From positions 1 to 64,000 of the forward strand of contig CAMCXS010000023.1 of the NCBI GenBank assembly GCA_945883495.1: a stretch of DNA of 64,000 bases, given 5' to 3'. Shown in pieces: positions 19,731-30,100 of the stretch. Source of the stretch: Akkermansia muciniphila. Its GTDB lineage: Bacteria; Verrucomicrobiota; Verrucomicrobiia; Verrucomicrobiales; DEV007. Numbering within the stretch: the stretch's first letter is position 1; each line of letters starts with the position of its first letter. The notes under the pieces are model-generated. The model had not been told where the DNA came from. It ran no database searches and saw only the letters and a program-made list of their open reading frames with translations. Both the position numbers and the translations under genes were made by a program.

Positions 19731-20300
19731 TCACCGCAAATCGTAACGGTAGCGGACCTCCACCAATCCTTTGCCCCGAATCGAACCTCCTTTGATGGCC
19801 CCATCCAGGAAGCAGCCGCGCGATTCGTAAAACTTCCGGGCCGTTGAATTGCTATCGAGCACCCACACCGTAATCGCGCTCAGGCCGCGTTCCTTGAAAA
19901 CCTTCATCGCCTCCCGCCAAAGTCCGGAACCAAGGCCACGCCCTTGATGCCCCGGCCGCAGATAAATGGCATACACCTCCCCGGTCGACTCAGGCTCCGC
20001 GTCCTCATCCCGGGACGGCCCCAAACTGACGAACCCCTGGGTCACCCCGCTCTCCTCCGCGACCAGGATGCAGTGATTGGCATCGCCAAACAACTCGCGC
20101 CACGCCGCCTCCCGCACCGGCACGGAAAGCGATGCCAGATACTCCGCTGGGATTTGCCCCACATACGTATGCCGCCAAGCCTCCACCTGAGTCTCCGCGA
20201 TCGACCAGCTGTCTTCAATCCTCGCGGCGCGGATCAGGGTGCCTCGTTCACGGCGGGAACGCACTCCGGAGGTCCGCTCGCATGAAATCTCGTTCCCCAT
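19731..20300 (-). CDS. GNAT family N-acetyltransferase
   Basis: GNAT enzymes move an acetyl group from acetyl-CoA to an amine. The 189-residue protein has the core fold. VYAIYLRPGHQGRGLGSGL carries the acetyl-CoA pyrophosphate loop (Q-x-x-G-x-G/A variant HQGRGLG). WVLDSNSTARKFYESRGC is the C-terminal motif B, with the usual Asn-Ala/Ser-Arg-Phe-Tyr pattern. The first 20 residues are extra to the domain, so the true start could be slightly downstream. The substrate cannot be predicted. Confidence 0.88.
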   Translation of the reverse strand: MGNEISCERTSGVRSRRERGTLIRAARIEDSWSIAETQVEAWRHTYVGQIPAEYLASLSVPVREAAWRELFGDANHCILVAEESGVTQGFVSLGPSRDEDAEPESTGEVYAIYLRPGHQGRGLGSGLWREAMKVFKERGLSAITVWVLDSNSTARKFYESRGCFLDGAIKGGSIRGKGLVEVRYRYDLR

Positions 20301-20339
20301 GCCGCAGCTAGGATCAACTTTTCTTGAAAATCAAGCGTC

Positions 20340-21509
20340 TCATGGCCGGACGTCGGCATCGGATCCCACCCGATGCCTAGGAAAGTCAGCAGTGCGTTCA
20401 CAGGCGAGCTGTTCCATCACCTGCCGGAGCTGCCGTTTCAGCATCGTCATGGTGTGATCTCCGCCCATTTCTCCCAACGCCGCCACGCCATACATAAAGC
20501 TGCGGCCCAGGAATCCAAACCGTGCCCCGCTCGCCAACGCACAGGCAATGTCCGGCCCAGAGCGCAAGCCGCTGTCCAACATCAACGTCGTGCGTTCCCC
20601 GAAACGCTGCGCCAAGCGAGTCAGCGGTGCGATGGTCGATTCTCCCGCATCGAGCTGACGTCCTCCATGATTCGAGACGATGACGCCATCGACCCCAATG
20701 GCGAGCGCCGTCTCCACATCGGCCTCACTGACCAATCCTTTGACGACCAGTTTTCCCTTCCAGCGGTCGCGCAACGAGGCCAGCCGCGCCGGATTGAGCC
20801 GCCCCGAAAAGGTCCGGTTCATGAACAGGCCGAGATGCTTCATGTCGAGCCCACGTGGCAGATACGGCTTCAACGTCGCGAATTCCGGCGCACCGGTGAC
20901 CAATTGAGACAAGGACCAGTGAGGACGCTGGCTCATCTGGACGATATTGCGCAGCGTCATCTTCGGCGGCATCGCCAAGCCATTCCGGATTTCACGCGGC
21001 CGGTAGCCAAACACCGGAGTGTCCGCCAGAATTACGAGCACGGGCAAACCGGCCGCTTCCACCCGATCGAGGAGCTTGTTCCGCAAATCCTCCTCCACGG
21101 GATGATACAGCTGAAACCAAGCCTTGCCGCCGGTGATCTTGGCCACGGTCTCAATGCTCGCGGTCGCCACGGTGCTCAGAATGAAGGGCAAACCATGCTT
21201 CGTCGCCGCCTTCGCCAGGATCTCCGTAGCGCGCGGCCAGATCATCCCCTGCAGACCGATGGGCGCCACGCCGAACGGTGCTTCATACATCTGGCCGAAC
21301 AACTCGGTCCTTAGGTCCGCCCCGCCGAATTCGCCAAGGTAGCGGGGCATGAGCCGGACCTCACGGATTTCATCGGTGTTGCGGCGCAGGTTGATCTCCG
21401 AGTTGCATCCGCCCTCAAGATACTCCAGCACGAACCGAGGCAGGCGCCGGGCGCTGCGTTCGCGCAGATGCTCAATCGAGGGAAACCGGGGGTCAAAGCG
21501 TTCCTCCAT
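20340..21509 (-). CDS. FMN-dependent alpha-hydroxy-acid oxidase/dehydrogenase
   Basis: The family oxidises L-2-hydroxy acids (lactate, glycolate, mandelate) using FMN. ATG 21509 follows a strong GGGGAGG ribosome-binding site and gives 389 residues, the normal size. Landmarks are GVAPIGLQGMIWPRAT, FILSTVATASIE, the substrate-binding WFQLYHP, KGLVSEADVETAL, the catalytic His-Gly-Gly-Arg in VSNHGGRQLD, and the FMN-phosphate site DSGLRSGPDIACALASGA. Substrate specificity is not evident. It stands alone between a GNAT gene and an ABC exporter operon. Confidence 0.9.
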   Translation of the reverse strand: MEERFDPRFPSIEHLRERSARRLPRFVLEYLEGGCNSEINLRRNTDEIREVRLMPRYLGEFGGADLRTELFGQMYEAPFGVAPIGLQGMIWPRATEILAKAATKHGLPFILSTVATASIETVAKITGGKAWFQLYHPVEEDLRNKLLDRVEAAGLPVLVILADTPVFGYRPREIRNGLAMPPKMTLRNIVQMSQRPHWSLSQLVTGAPEFATLKPYLPRGLDMKHLGLFMNRTFSGRLNPARLASLRDRWKGKLVVKGLVSEADVETALAIGVDGVIVSNHGGRQLDAGESTIAPLTRLAQRFGERTTLMLDSGLRSGPDIACALASGARFGFLGRSFMYGVAALGEMGGDHTMTMLKRQLRQVMEQLACERTADFPRHRVGSDADVRP

Positions 21510-21556
21510 GCGCCTCCCCTTACGGCAGATTGGGGGGAATACAACTCCGCGTGGAG

Positions 21557-23221
21557 TCACTTCCGCCCCTTCTCCTGCGGTTTCGGGATCACCTCGGCCA
21601 TCTGTTCGGGAGTGAGATCGAAGTCCACGATGCCGCGCTCCTGCGCGTGCCAAAAGCTGGCGTTCTGGCTGTCAATCCACTGGTCGAGCGTGCGCTGCAG
21701 GATCGCTTCCTGTCCTCGTGGTAGCTTCGGGTTCAAACAAGTTCCTCTTGATTCCTCTACTTGCCACTGATCTAGGACGCCCCTCGGGTGCGAAATCGGC
21801 CAAAAGCTCATCGCCCCAGCTAGGTTCTCCCGGAGTTCGCCATCTTCCAGCACGAGGAAGAGTCCTGCGCTCAAATCCCGGTCGCGGACATGAACAGGAC
21901 GGTGGCGCTCAATCGGCAACACGGCGGACGACACGCGATGTGCGCAGCCCCGCATCAGGTAAGATCCTCCTTCAAAGTTGATGGCCCTGCATTCGAAACG
22001 TAAACCAGGACGGATAAGGAAGTCGTGGTCCCGCGTCCAGAGATGGCGGAACGGTACGGTGGCGACCCGGTTCATCTCATGAACGACCAACCGGAGCCTC
22101 CAAGGACGGGCGATGGCCTCTTCGCGCTTTAGCCTATGCGCCTGCAGGACTTCTTCGAGAGTTCGGCGGCCGAACCGGAGTCCCTGGTTGCGGATCTCCT
22201 CCCGCCAAAGTGTCGCTTTGGGATAATGCTTGAAGAGTGCCCGGGTGTGATCTGAGTGCAGCCAATCATCAGAATACCCATCCCGATCCAAATCGGTGTA
22301 ACTGGTTTCCGGAGGCCATGGCTTGCCGTCCTCCACGGGGGAAAACTCCACGATGCTGGCGACCTCATCTTGTCCCAGCCCGCCAATGTGCAGGGTGGGC
22401 CATAGGGCGAGTCCCAGCATCGAATCCGCCGGGTCCGCATTCCCGGTTTTGACCGTGAGCCTGGCGGAGTTCGGGTAGGTCAGGAGAGGCGGGGTGACCC
22501 AGTCGATCCGCCAAGCGCCGGCGACCAATGGCGCCGCCACCAAGGTTCCCATGACCAGTCCAGCTCCGATCTCACGCATCCGCGGGACGGTGAGCAGCCA
22601 CCAAGCCGTCATGATTCCAATGAACGCGCAAAGTCCACCGGCCAAGCTGCCGCAGATCGCCAAGTTGCGTGCTTCCAGGCTCGCCGTGGGCTGCGGCAGA
22701 ATCCCCTGAATCGCCAACCAGAAGCCCAGGCCCACGACGGTCAACACTGCCAGGCCGGTGACTTGGCGTTGGGTGGCAGCCAAGGCCGTGAGCGCGGCAG
22801 CGGCGGCTCCGAGCAACCCACAGCTCAGCACCACCGCGCCCGTCATGGAGATCCATTGTTCCGGTCCTAGCCCGAAGCCGCTCCAGCTCAGCCACTCCAT
22901 GGCGAGCACCGGCACGAGCAGCGCGCTGGCCAAGAAAAGCAGCTTTCCGAACCAGAGTGCGGCTTGGCCAATCGGCCGCGTCAGGCTGAAGGTATCCGTG
23001 TTCGCGGGCGCGTCCGCGCTCACGCAGCGACAAACGAGGGCCCCAGCGGTGAGCACTAGCGCTACTTCAAGCCACGGGCCGATGCCAAAGTCCGGAAACG
23101 CTATGGTTTTCCAGTGCCGCACGCCGACAACGGCCAGCCACCCCAGGAAGAGACCATGCCCGCGCCGCCACTCGGTGCGGATTTGATGAATGATGCGGAA
23201 GAAGAACGGTGCGGCCTTCAT
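21557..23221 (-). CDS. ABC-2-type exporter membrane protein with C-terminal soluble domain
   Basis: The 554-residue protein has about seven hydrophobic segments in its first half (for example VLSCGLLGAAAAALTALAA and LAVLTVVGLGFWLAIQGIL). A large hydrophilic domain of unknown fold makes up the second half. The segment GALVCRCVSADAPANTDTFSLTRPI resembles one in the upstream-encoded membrane protein (PEDRPGTDRSFISTRPL), as seen in ABC permeases of bacitracin/YtrB-like exporters. It overlaps the 845-residue permease gene by four bases (ATGA). With the ATPase and the GntR regulator it forms one operon. Confidence 0.7.
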   Translation of the reverse strand: MKAAPFFFRIIHQIRTEWRRGHGLFLGWLAVVGVRHWKTIAFPDFGIGPWLEVALVLTAGALVCRCVSADAPANTDTFSLTRPIGQAALWFGKLLFLASALLVPVLAMEWLSWSGFGLGPEQWISMTGAVVLSCGLLGAAAAALTALAATQRQVTGLAVLTVVGLGFWLAIQGILPQPTASLEARNLAICGSLAGGLCAFIGIMTAWWLLTVPRMREIGAGLVMGTLVAAPLVAGAWRIDWVTPPLLTYPNSARLTVKTGNADPADSMLGLALWPTLHIGGLGQDEVASIVEFSPVEDGKPWPPETSYTDLDRDGYSDDWLHSDHTRALFKHYPKATLWREEIRNQGLRFGRRTLEEVLQAHRLKREEAIARPWRLRLVVHEMNRVATVPFRHLWTRDHDFLIRPGLRFECRAINFEGGSYLMRGCAHRVSSAVLPIERHRPVHVRDRDLSAGLFLVLEDGELRENLAGAMSFWPISHPRGVLDQWQVEESRGTCLNPKLPRGQEAILQRTLDQWIDSQNASFWHAQERGIVDFDLTPEQMAEVIPKPQEKGRK

Positions 23222-25755
23222 GGCTGGCGGAGTTTCCAGGCTCGTTTTTGAGGCGAATACTCAAAGTCGCTCACCCTGAGTCGGCGGAAGAATTGAGCCC
23301 TTTCGTAGTCCGGCATTTGCTCATAATTCCGGAGGGGGCGTCCATCGGCTCGCAGGCCCCTTGGCCGCGGGTAGGCATTTTGCTGGTCGGTTATATCGGC
23401 GACCAACGATAGCCAATGCAAGCAAAGCGCGAAGGCCTCCGGGGAGCCAAAATCAGCGGCCAGGCTTGCTGGGTAGCCGCTCTTCCACGAGGGAACCAAC
23501 GGAACGAATTCCGCAAACTGTTTCCGAACAGTGGCTTCGACCACCGGGCGCAATTCCGGCAGCGTGTCCAGGGCTTCGGTAATCCTTGGATCGCTGTGAG
23601 TCGAGACTTCTTGGAGCAACCGGGAAACGCACTCGGGATCATCCTTCCACGCGACGAACAGCGTCTTCGCTCCCTCGGACAGAACCGGGCGGGACAGGAT
23701 GCCGGGTTTGAGCCGTTTCGCCTCTTCCGCCCAGCCCTTGCGGATCACCAGTCTCGCCAGCATCTCTTCGTCCGGCGCGCGATCGATCACGGCTTGCCGA
23801 TGCGAGTCCGTCAGGTAGTGTTCGAGTTGGTTGCCGGGAGGAACCTCCGGTCTTCCAGGCCATCCTTCTGAGCGCAGATCAAGCATGAGAGGCAGATGGT
23901 GGTGCCCCAACGGCGCAAATGCACCAGCGATCAATGGATAGGCAAGGAAGTTCTCCGCCGCCCCCGTAGCGCCAGCGGCGGAGAACAAATCGTAAGCGTA
24001 GCGGCGTGCCTCCTGCTCGCTACTTTCCGCCGTCGGCGGCTGGAGCGTGGCCATCCGTCCCTCAAAGGCTTCCGAGCTGCGGCCGGCGTACACCGTTGAA
24101 CCCTGCATCCAGTGATGTGAATCGTCATGCTTGAAGACAAAGTCGGTAAGCCGAATGCCGGGATGTTTCCAGTGATGCTGGCTTTGACCAAGAAAACGGC
24201 TCCGGAGGAGAAGAATACGCGCCTGGCTTAGGTCGACTCCGGTGGGTTGGCCGTCCGCGTGGGTGAAGACGTGGTTCCAGGTCAGCGCCACCTGTTGATG
24301 CTTCCAGCCGGTGTGCTCGGCGCGCTCACCCAACTGCCGGGTCGTAAGGGCTTCCAGGCGAACTACCTTCTGATCCGGCAGGTGCAGTAGAATCGCCTGA
24401 CTGTTCTTGTCATGCCAGTGATCCCGTGTCTCCATCCGCAGATCAACGGTCAGTACGCCCCGTGTCGAAGTGATCCTGAGGACTTCCCACCTTGCGTCGT
24501 CGCACGAAGCCTTTGCGCCCACGTTCAATGGGAGCTTCAGTGCCAGATCCCGCTGATACCATTTGACCAGAAACCGAGTTTCAAGGTCCAAAGGTTGATC
24601 GAATTCCGGTTGGGGGCCGGAAAAGACTGCGAGTCGAGAGTGGTCCTCGAGATTAGCGGATGGATCCCAGCCCTCAGACTTTCCATATCCGTTCCAAATC
24701 AGCAGAGTGCCGGGGGGAAAGAATTCGCGCAGAATCCGGTCAGTCTGATACACTCCGTTGGAAGCTTCCAAGAACGCGACATCAAAGCGCTGGGAGCGGT
24801 TGGGGTGAGCCCTGTGTATGGTTCCGGCTTGAGAAAAGGTGCTGCCTTGGGCATCGAAGAGCACATGCACGTTCTTCTCGATCGGAGCCGCATCGATGCG
24901 AGAGCTAAAGTTTGTGGCATCGCGGTCGCCTGTGAATGACGCCCTGGAAAGGTCCACATCAAATGTCAGCGATGGCGCCAGGCGGCTCACCATTGTCTGG
25001 TTCTTCGGTAGCGGCGACGACGCCCACCAGGCGACTGTCTCAAACGTGAGCACCGCGATCGCTCCGGCCAAGATGGTGAACCCAAGACGGTGCGTAAATT
25101 TCATTGCCTGATTGAGATGCCGCCACGCCAGCACGCTGGTCACAATGGCAAAAACACTCCATCCCGCGGCGAACACTGGCGCTGGATTCCACCGATTTGG
25201 AGAATCGAAAACCTTTAACCAATTCCATTTCAACTCATCCACGAGCAGGAAAAACACGATAAGCAAAGGCACCACGGCAAGCCCGGCCTTCCACCACTCG
25301 TTTTGCCGCCAGAGCACGAGCGTGGGTAGCAACCAAGCCGAGACGCCGGCAGCGTAGGCGAAGCGTTCTCCCATCCCTCGGGCCACGTCCACGGCAGAAC
25401 GGCCTGATAGAGCCAAGTAGACTCCGTTTTGCAGCACAGAGGGAAGGACAAATAGCAGCAGCCAAATCAGCAACCTTGCTCCCCAATACGCTTTTTTCGG
25501 CAGGGGCCGAGTGCTGATGAAGCTCCTGTCGGTCCCTGGCCGATCTTCCGGACAGGAGAACAGTAGCGAGAGTCCTCCCAGAAGAAGGATGGCCGGAACG
25601 AATTGCAGCCAACCCGGGGATGCGACGCCGGCCCGCATCGGCACCAGCCATTCCAGATTCAAGGCCATCTCAAAGCCCAGCATGACCAGAAAGGCTACCC
25701 AACGCCACCGCAGGTAACGGAACTCTTTGCCAAAATGGTGCAGAATCAGGTTCAT
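23218..25755 (-). CDS. ABC-2-type exporter membrane protein, large
   Basis: The 845-residue product has about six N-terminal membrane segments (for example WVAFLVMLGFEMALNLEWL, LLIWLLLFVLPSVLQNGVYL, FTILAGAIAVLTFETVAWW), then a roughly 570-residue soluble region of unknown function. It starts three bases after the ATPase gene ends and overlaps the next gene by ATGA. Two membrane partners, one ATPase and a YtrA-type repressor match the Ytr-like exporter layout. The long extracytoplasmic part is unusual and could bind substrate or envelope components. Family assignment is by context and topology. Confidence 0.7.
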   Translation of the reverse strand: MNLILHHFGKEFRYLRWRWVAFLVMLGFEMALNLEWLVPMRAGVASPGWLQFVPAILLLGGLSLLFSCPEDRPGTDRSFISTRPLPKKAYWGARLLIWLLLFVLPSVLQNGVYLALSGRSAVDVARGMGERFAYAAGVSAWLLPTLVLWRQNEWWKAGLAVVPLLIVFFLLVDELKWNWLKVFDSPNRWNPAPVFAAGWSVFAIVTSVLAWRHLNQAMKFTHRLGFTILAGAIAVLTFETVAWWASSPLPKNQTMVSRLAPSLTFDVDLSRASFTGDRDATNFSSRIDAAPIEKNVHVLFDAQGSTFSQAGTIHRAHPNRSQRFDVAFLEASNGVYQTDRILREFFPPGTLLIWNGYGKSEGWDPSANLEDHSRLAVFSGPQPEFDQPLDLETRFLVKWYQRDLALKLPLNVGAKASCDDARWEVLRITSTRGVLTVDLRMETRDHWHDKNSQAILLHLPDQKVVRLEALTTRQLGERAEHTGWKHQQVALTWNHVFTHADGQPTGVDLSQARILLLRSRFLGQSQHHWKHPGIRLTDFVFKHDDSHHWMQGSTVYAGRSSEAFEGRMATLQPPTAESSEQEARRYAYDLFSAAGATGAAENFLAYPLIAGAFAPLGHHHLPLMLDLRSEGWPGRPEVPPGNQLEHYLTDSHRQAVIDRAPDEEMLARLVIRKGWAEEAKRLKPGILSRPVLSEGAKTLFVAWKDDPECVSRLLQEVSTHSDPRITEALDTLPELRPVVEATVRKQFAEFVPLVPSWKSGYPASLAADFGSPEAFALCLHWLSLVADITDQQNAYPRPRGLRADGRPLRNYEQMPDYERAQFFRRLRVSDFEYSPQKRAWKLRQP

Positions 25756-25758
25756 GGC

Positions 25759-26661
25759 TTATTTCCCTTCCAGCCGGTAAGCCCGCGCCAGGGCGACGAA
25801 GATTTCCCGCAGGCTCATCGGACGGATGCTCGGTGCAGTTGCAGTAGGGAGAACCTCGCCCAACGTGGCGGCCAGGGCATCCTCCCCGGCAAACCGGCTG
25901 GCGATGAAGCGCAGCGTGCGGCCCGCTTGTTCGGCATGGAGCCAATCCACAGGCAGGTTGGCCGGGGCGCGTTCCTCGCCAGGAAGCACCGTCTCCACGG
26001 CACGGAAACGGCTTTGCAGGCTGTCGCTGGTCTCGTCCAACGCCAGCTGACCGCGATTGATGATCGCCACGCGGTCCGCTAGGCGCTGCACCTCCTCGAT
26101 GTCGTGGGAGGAGACGAAGACTGTCCATCCCTCCTGCTCCGTCAGCTCCAACAGACCGCGGATGAACTCGTCCCGCACCAGGGGATCGAGTCCGCTGAAC
26201 GGCTCATCCAACACCACCAGTTTGGGCCGATAAGCGAGGCTGCTGAGCAGCGCGGCCTTCATGCGCATGCCGCGGGAAAGATCCTTCAGCCTGGTGCCGG
26301 GCGGCAGGTCAAACTCCCGCAAGAGCCGGGCCTCAAAGTCGCGGTCCCAGTTTGGATAGAGCGGGCGGCAATAGTTGAGGAACTGGGTGACCGTCATCCA
26401 GAGCGGCAGCTCCATATTCTCCGAGACGTAACCGATTTGCGCAAACTGAGCGGGGCCGAGCCGCCGGGAATCGCAACCGATCACCGTGGCGTGACCGCTG
26501 TCGGGCCGGTGGAGGTTGAGCAGGCACTTGATGGTGGTGCTCTTCCCGGCGCCGTTGGGCCCGAGGAAGGCGGTCACTTGTCCTTCTGGAACGCTAAGAC
26601 TGAGGCCCGCGACCGCCTCGGTTTGGCGGAAGCGCTTGTGCAAGTTGGTGATCTCGATCAT
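25759..26661 (-). CDS. ABC transporter ATP-binding protein
   Basis: From ATG 26661 the protein is 300 residues. It has Walker A LGPNGAGKSTTIKCLL, a Q-loop near IGYVSENMELP, a degenerate signature loop DLSRGMRMKAALLSSLAYRP (SRGMR in place of LSGGQ, common in YtrB/EcsA-like exporters), Walker B KLVVLDEPFSGLDPLV, and the switch histidine in FVSSHDIEEVQRLADRV. A C-terminal accessory domain of about 80 residues follows. It overlaps the GntR gene by ATGA. It energises export with the two downstream membrane proteins. The frame continues upstream to 27843 but that part is non-coding. Confidence 0.92.
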   Translation of the reverse strand: MIEITNLHKRFRQTEAVAGLSLSVPEGQVTAFLGPNGAGKSTTIKCLLNLHRPDSGHATVIGCDSRRLGPAQFAQIGYVSENMELPLWMTVTQFLNYCRPLYPNWDRDFEARLLREFDLPPGTRLKDLSRGMRMKAALLSSLAYRPKLVVLDEPFSGLDPLVRDEFIRGLLELTEQEGWTVFVSSHDIEEVQRLADRVAIINRGQLALDETSDSLQSRFRAVETVLPGEERAPANLPVDWLHAEQAGRTLRFIASRFAGEDALAATLGEVLPTATAPSIRPMSLREIFVALARAYRLEGK

Positions 26662-27032
26662 GGCGCGATTTGCAGAGTCTTGAGGTGGTCGATGACTTGA
26701 TGGAGCGTGAGATTGAGTTCCGCGGCCTCGTGAAGCAGGGCCCGGCAGTGCGGCGTGATCTGGGCGAGACGTTGCTCGACCCCCGCCTGCTCTGGTTCCG
26801 TGACCACCATGCCAATGCCCGGCCGCGCGTTGAGCCAGCCCGCCTCTTTGAGTTGCAGGACCACCTTGTGCGCGGTGGTCGGGCTGATCTTGAGCTCTTG
26901 GCTGAGGGTGCGGACGCTGGGAAAGACGTCGCCCGGCTTCATCTGCCCGGTGAGCAACGCCTTGCGCACGGCCAGAAGGATCTGGTCGGAGACGGGGGAG
27001 CCGTCTTGAAGGCGGATGGAGAAGGGCAGCAT
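26658..27032 (-). CDS. GntR family (YtrA-type) transcriptional regulator
   Basis: The short winged-helix regulator has the GntR DNA-binding domain (about residues 10-70: FPSVRTLSQELKISPTTAHKVVLQLKEAGWL) and only a small C-terminal helical tail, which defines the YtrA subfamily. YtrA-type proteins repress operons for ABC exporters that they head, as here. ATG 27032 gives 124 residues. A TTG 27065 start is also open, but it lies inside the palindromic operator, which favours 27032. The gene is first in the exporter operon. Confidence 0.88.
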   Translation of the reverse strand: MLPFSIRLQDGSPVSDQILLAVRKALLTGQMKPGDVFPSVRTLSQELKISPTTAHKVVLQLKEAGWLNARPGIGMVVTEPEQAGVEQRLAQITPHCRALLHEAAELNLTLHQVIDHLKTLQIAP

Positions 27033-27051
27033 GAGCAGTTCGGTGTGGCAG

Positions 27052-27074
27052 CTGTAACAGAACAACTGTTACAG
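27052..27074. promoter_or_regulatory. Palindromic operator for the GntR/YtrA-type regulator
   Basis: CTGTAACAG (27052-27060) and CTGTTACAG (27066-27074) form a perfect 9-bp inverted repeat around five bases. It lies 20 bases upstream of the regulator ATG. GntR family operators are typically short two-fold symmetric sites of the GT-N-AC kind, and TGTAAC/GTTACA fits. Autorepression is the natural reading. Because the neighbouring gene at 27169 is divergent, it could be affected as well. Confidence 0.75.
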
Positions 27075-27168
27075 ATACAAGAAGAATTTTCGTCGGCGCC
27101 GTTCCTCGCATCGACATGGAAGAGCAACCAACTCGCGCCCGTGAACGCTCCGCACCCTCTGATTTCCG

Positions 27169-30100
27169 ATGCCGCTCCGGTTCATCCTTACTTGTCTCGC
27201 TTTCCTCCCATTCGCCGCCGCCGCCGAACCCGTCATCGACATCTACGTCAGCACGGGCGATAACCATTTTCTCGGCTCGTCGCTCCCCATTGATTCCCCG
27301 GCCAGCATCGAATCGACGTTTGATCTGTTCCAGAAAGTCCATCACGCCCGGCGGATCTACTGGCGCGGCTTGGAGGCGTCGAGTTGGCTGGCCACCATGG
27401 AGGCGCGGCCAGAGAATCCGCGTTACCACTCGTTTTGGGAATGGTTGACCTCGCTTTACGCGGAGGTGGAACCCGACAAACTCGCGGTGAAAGCCGCTCA
27501 TGCCCGCGGCATGGAGATTTGGGGCATGGGCTCGTTGTGGGATTGGGGGGCGCAACCGGATACCCCGGGATTTGGCGATTACCCCTTCACCTTTGAGTCG
27601 AGATTGCGCCTCGAACATCCCGAATGGGCGCCCGTCGACAAACAGGGCGTGCGCCGCCAGGGCGGGCCGATCGAACTGGCGTATCCCGAAGCCCGCAAAG
27701 CGCTCATCGATCTCACTGTGCGTGAGGCGCTTGAGGCCGGTTATGACGGCATCACGTTTCTGACCTACGTCGAGAACTACTCCATCCGCTTCGAAGATGA
27801 ATTCGGATATAGCGATCCGATCGTCGAAGATTTCAAGCACCAATATAAGCTCGACCTTCGCACTGAACCGTTTCGCCGAGGCGCCTCACGGGAGGATTGG
27901 CTGCGGCTGCGCGGCAGCTATGTCACCGCCTTTTTGCGGGAACTCAAAGCCGAGTTGGACAAACAGCAGATCAAACTCGGGATAGTCGTCAATTCCAACG
28001 ATCCACATCGTCCGCAATCCTGGAACGTCCCCGAACTCATGATCACCGCCGGGAGCCACCACATGGACGTCGAGACCTGGGTGCGGGAAGGGCTTGTCGA
28101 TGCCCTCCTGATTTACGGGAACAACAGCTCGCAATCCCAAATGAAAACGCTGGACGATCTGCGCTTCCTCGCTCGCGGCACGAAGACGGAAGTCAGCGTG
28201 ATCACCTCCGGACCATTTCGCGAAACCTGGAAGCAGTATCAAGACCAAGGCATGCCGACGATTCTCGCGGTCAGCGACGACGTGCAACATCTTGAACGTG
28301 GGTTTATTCCCGAACAAACCGCCGATTCCCTGGCCAGCCCCGATCTGCCGGTCCGTTGGCGCTCCTTGGCCCAGTGCATCGCCGGAAAACTCAAGCTCGA
28401 CGACGCCACGATTGCCACCCGGACCACCTCGCTGGACCTGATTGAGCGCCGTTTGGCGATCCAAGCACTCGGCAAATCTCCCACGGCCGAACTTGCGCCG
28501 CTCCTCGCGGCGCTGAACGACACAGAGAATGGCGTCCGCTGCGTGGCCGCCTTGGCCTTGGGCGAGCGCAAAGATCCCGGCAGCTGCACCGCGTTGCTCG
28601 ACGCCGCCGCGAAGCATGGGAATCACATGTTGCGCGAGTGTATTGTGATTGCGCTGCGACGGTTGGCTCCCCTTCCCACCGCAGTCTTGTGCCAAGCCGC
28701 AGTCAATAGCGAAAGCCCTGCGACTCGCGAAGTCGCCATGCGCGCCCTGATTCCGTTTGCCACGGCGGCGATGCTTCCGACATTCACCGCCGGGATTCAA
28801 GACACCGCACGATTTCCCCGCTATGCAGCCGCCGAGGCCTTGGGAAATCTCTCCCGCTCTCCAGAAGCGATTGCGCTCCTTAGCCAAACGCTTCAGCACC
28901 ACGATATTGCAGTCGCGAACCGGGCCGCAGCTTCGCTCGGAAAGCTTGCCCAGCAAGCTCCCGCTGGGACGCTGGAGAAGCTTATCGCTCGCTTCCAAAC
29001 CGCACCGGACGATGGCTGGAGCTTCCGGGTGATTGGAAATGCGATCACGGACTTCGGTGATCCCGGCCGGACGGCGCTGGAAGCGATCCGCAACGGAGCC
29101 GATCCACGGCTCGCTGAGTTGGCCTGGCGCGTCGTCGATCTGCCGCAACGCCCCAACACCTTTAGCGCCGTCACTCCGGAGCAAAACGACGCAGCGATGC
29201 ACAGGAGACCGGGCCGCGCTTCCATTTCCGTCGATCCGGCCGCTGGCGACGACGCGAACGATGGACGAACCCAACCTGTGAAGACCATCGCCCGAGCCAT
29301 CCGCTTGGCCCAGCCCGGCGACACCATTCACCTCACTCCCGGCACTTATTTTCAGAGCGCGGACTTCATCAACAAACACGGTCTACCCGGTCAGCCAATC
29401 ACCCTGGACGGACACGAGGCATTGCTTGATGGAAGCGAACCGGTGACGTCGCGAGATTGGGAACAAGTCGAGCCAGGGCTGTACCGCCGGGCAAAACTAT
29501 ATTCAAGGCCTGATGACCACCTCGTGGGCCGTTGGTATCTGCTCTGGAACGGCCAGATGAACCGGATGAATCGCTGCTCCAAAGGTCCCTCCGCTCCTCT
29601 CAAGGAAGTCGCCAATCTGCTACCGGGCGAATGGACCTACGTCAAAGTCGAGGACGCGTTCTACTTACGCATTTCTCCGGAACAAACCCTAGAACAGGCA
29701 AACATCCGCTATCCCGCCCGCGCCAATGCCGTTTCTTACAGTTCCAGCGGTTCCTGGATCACCGTGAAAAATGTCACCGGAACGCATTTCTACAATGACG
29801 GATTTAACGTCCACGGCGCCCAACGCCACCTCGTCTTCGAGAACATCACCGCCATCGAATGCGGCGACGATGGTTTCAGCGCGCACGAAGACGCGGACTG
29901 CCATGTCGATGGCTTCACCAGCATCGGCAATGCCACCGGCTTGTGTGATACAGTCACGAGCCAAACCCATTATCGCAACGTCACCATCAAGGATTGCCTC
30001 GGTTACGATCTGTATTTTATTGGCCTTAGGCATTCCCTGGAGAATGCCACGATCCAAAGCCGGGCCGTCCGGGCATTTCATCTTTCTGGAGATCATCTCC

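Noticed and set aside
26662-27843. Long N-terminal extension of the ABC ATPase frame
   Set aside because: Runs across the GntR gene and the start of the divergent secreted protein gene; the ATPase domain begins at 26661.
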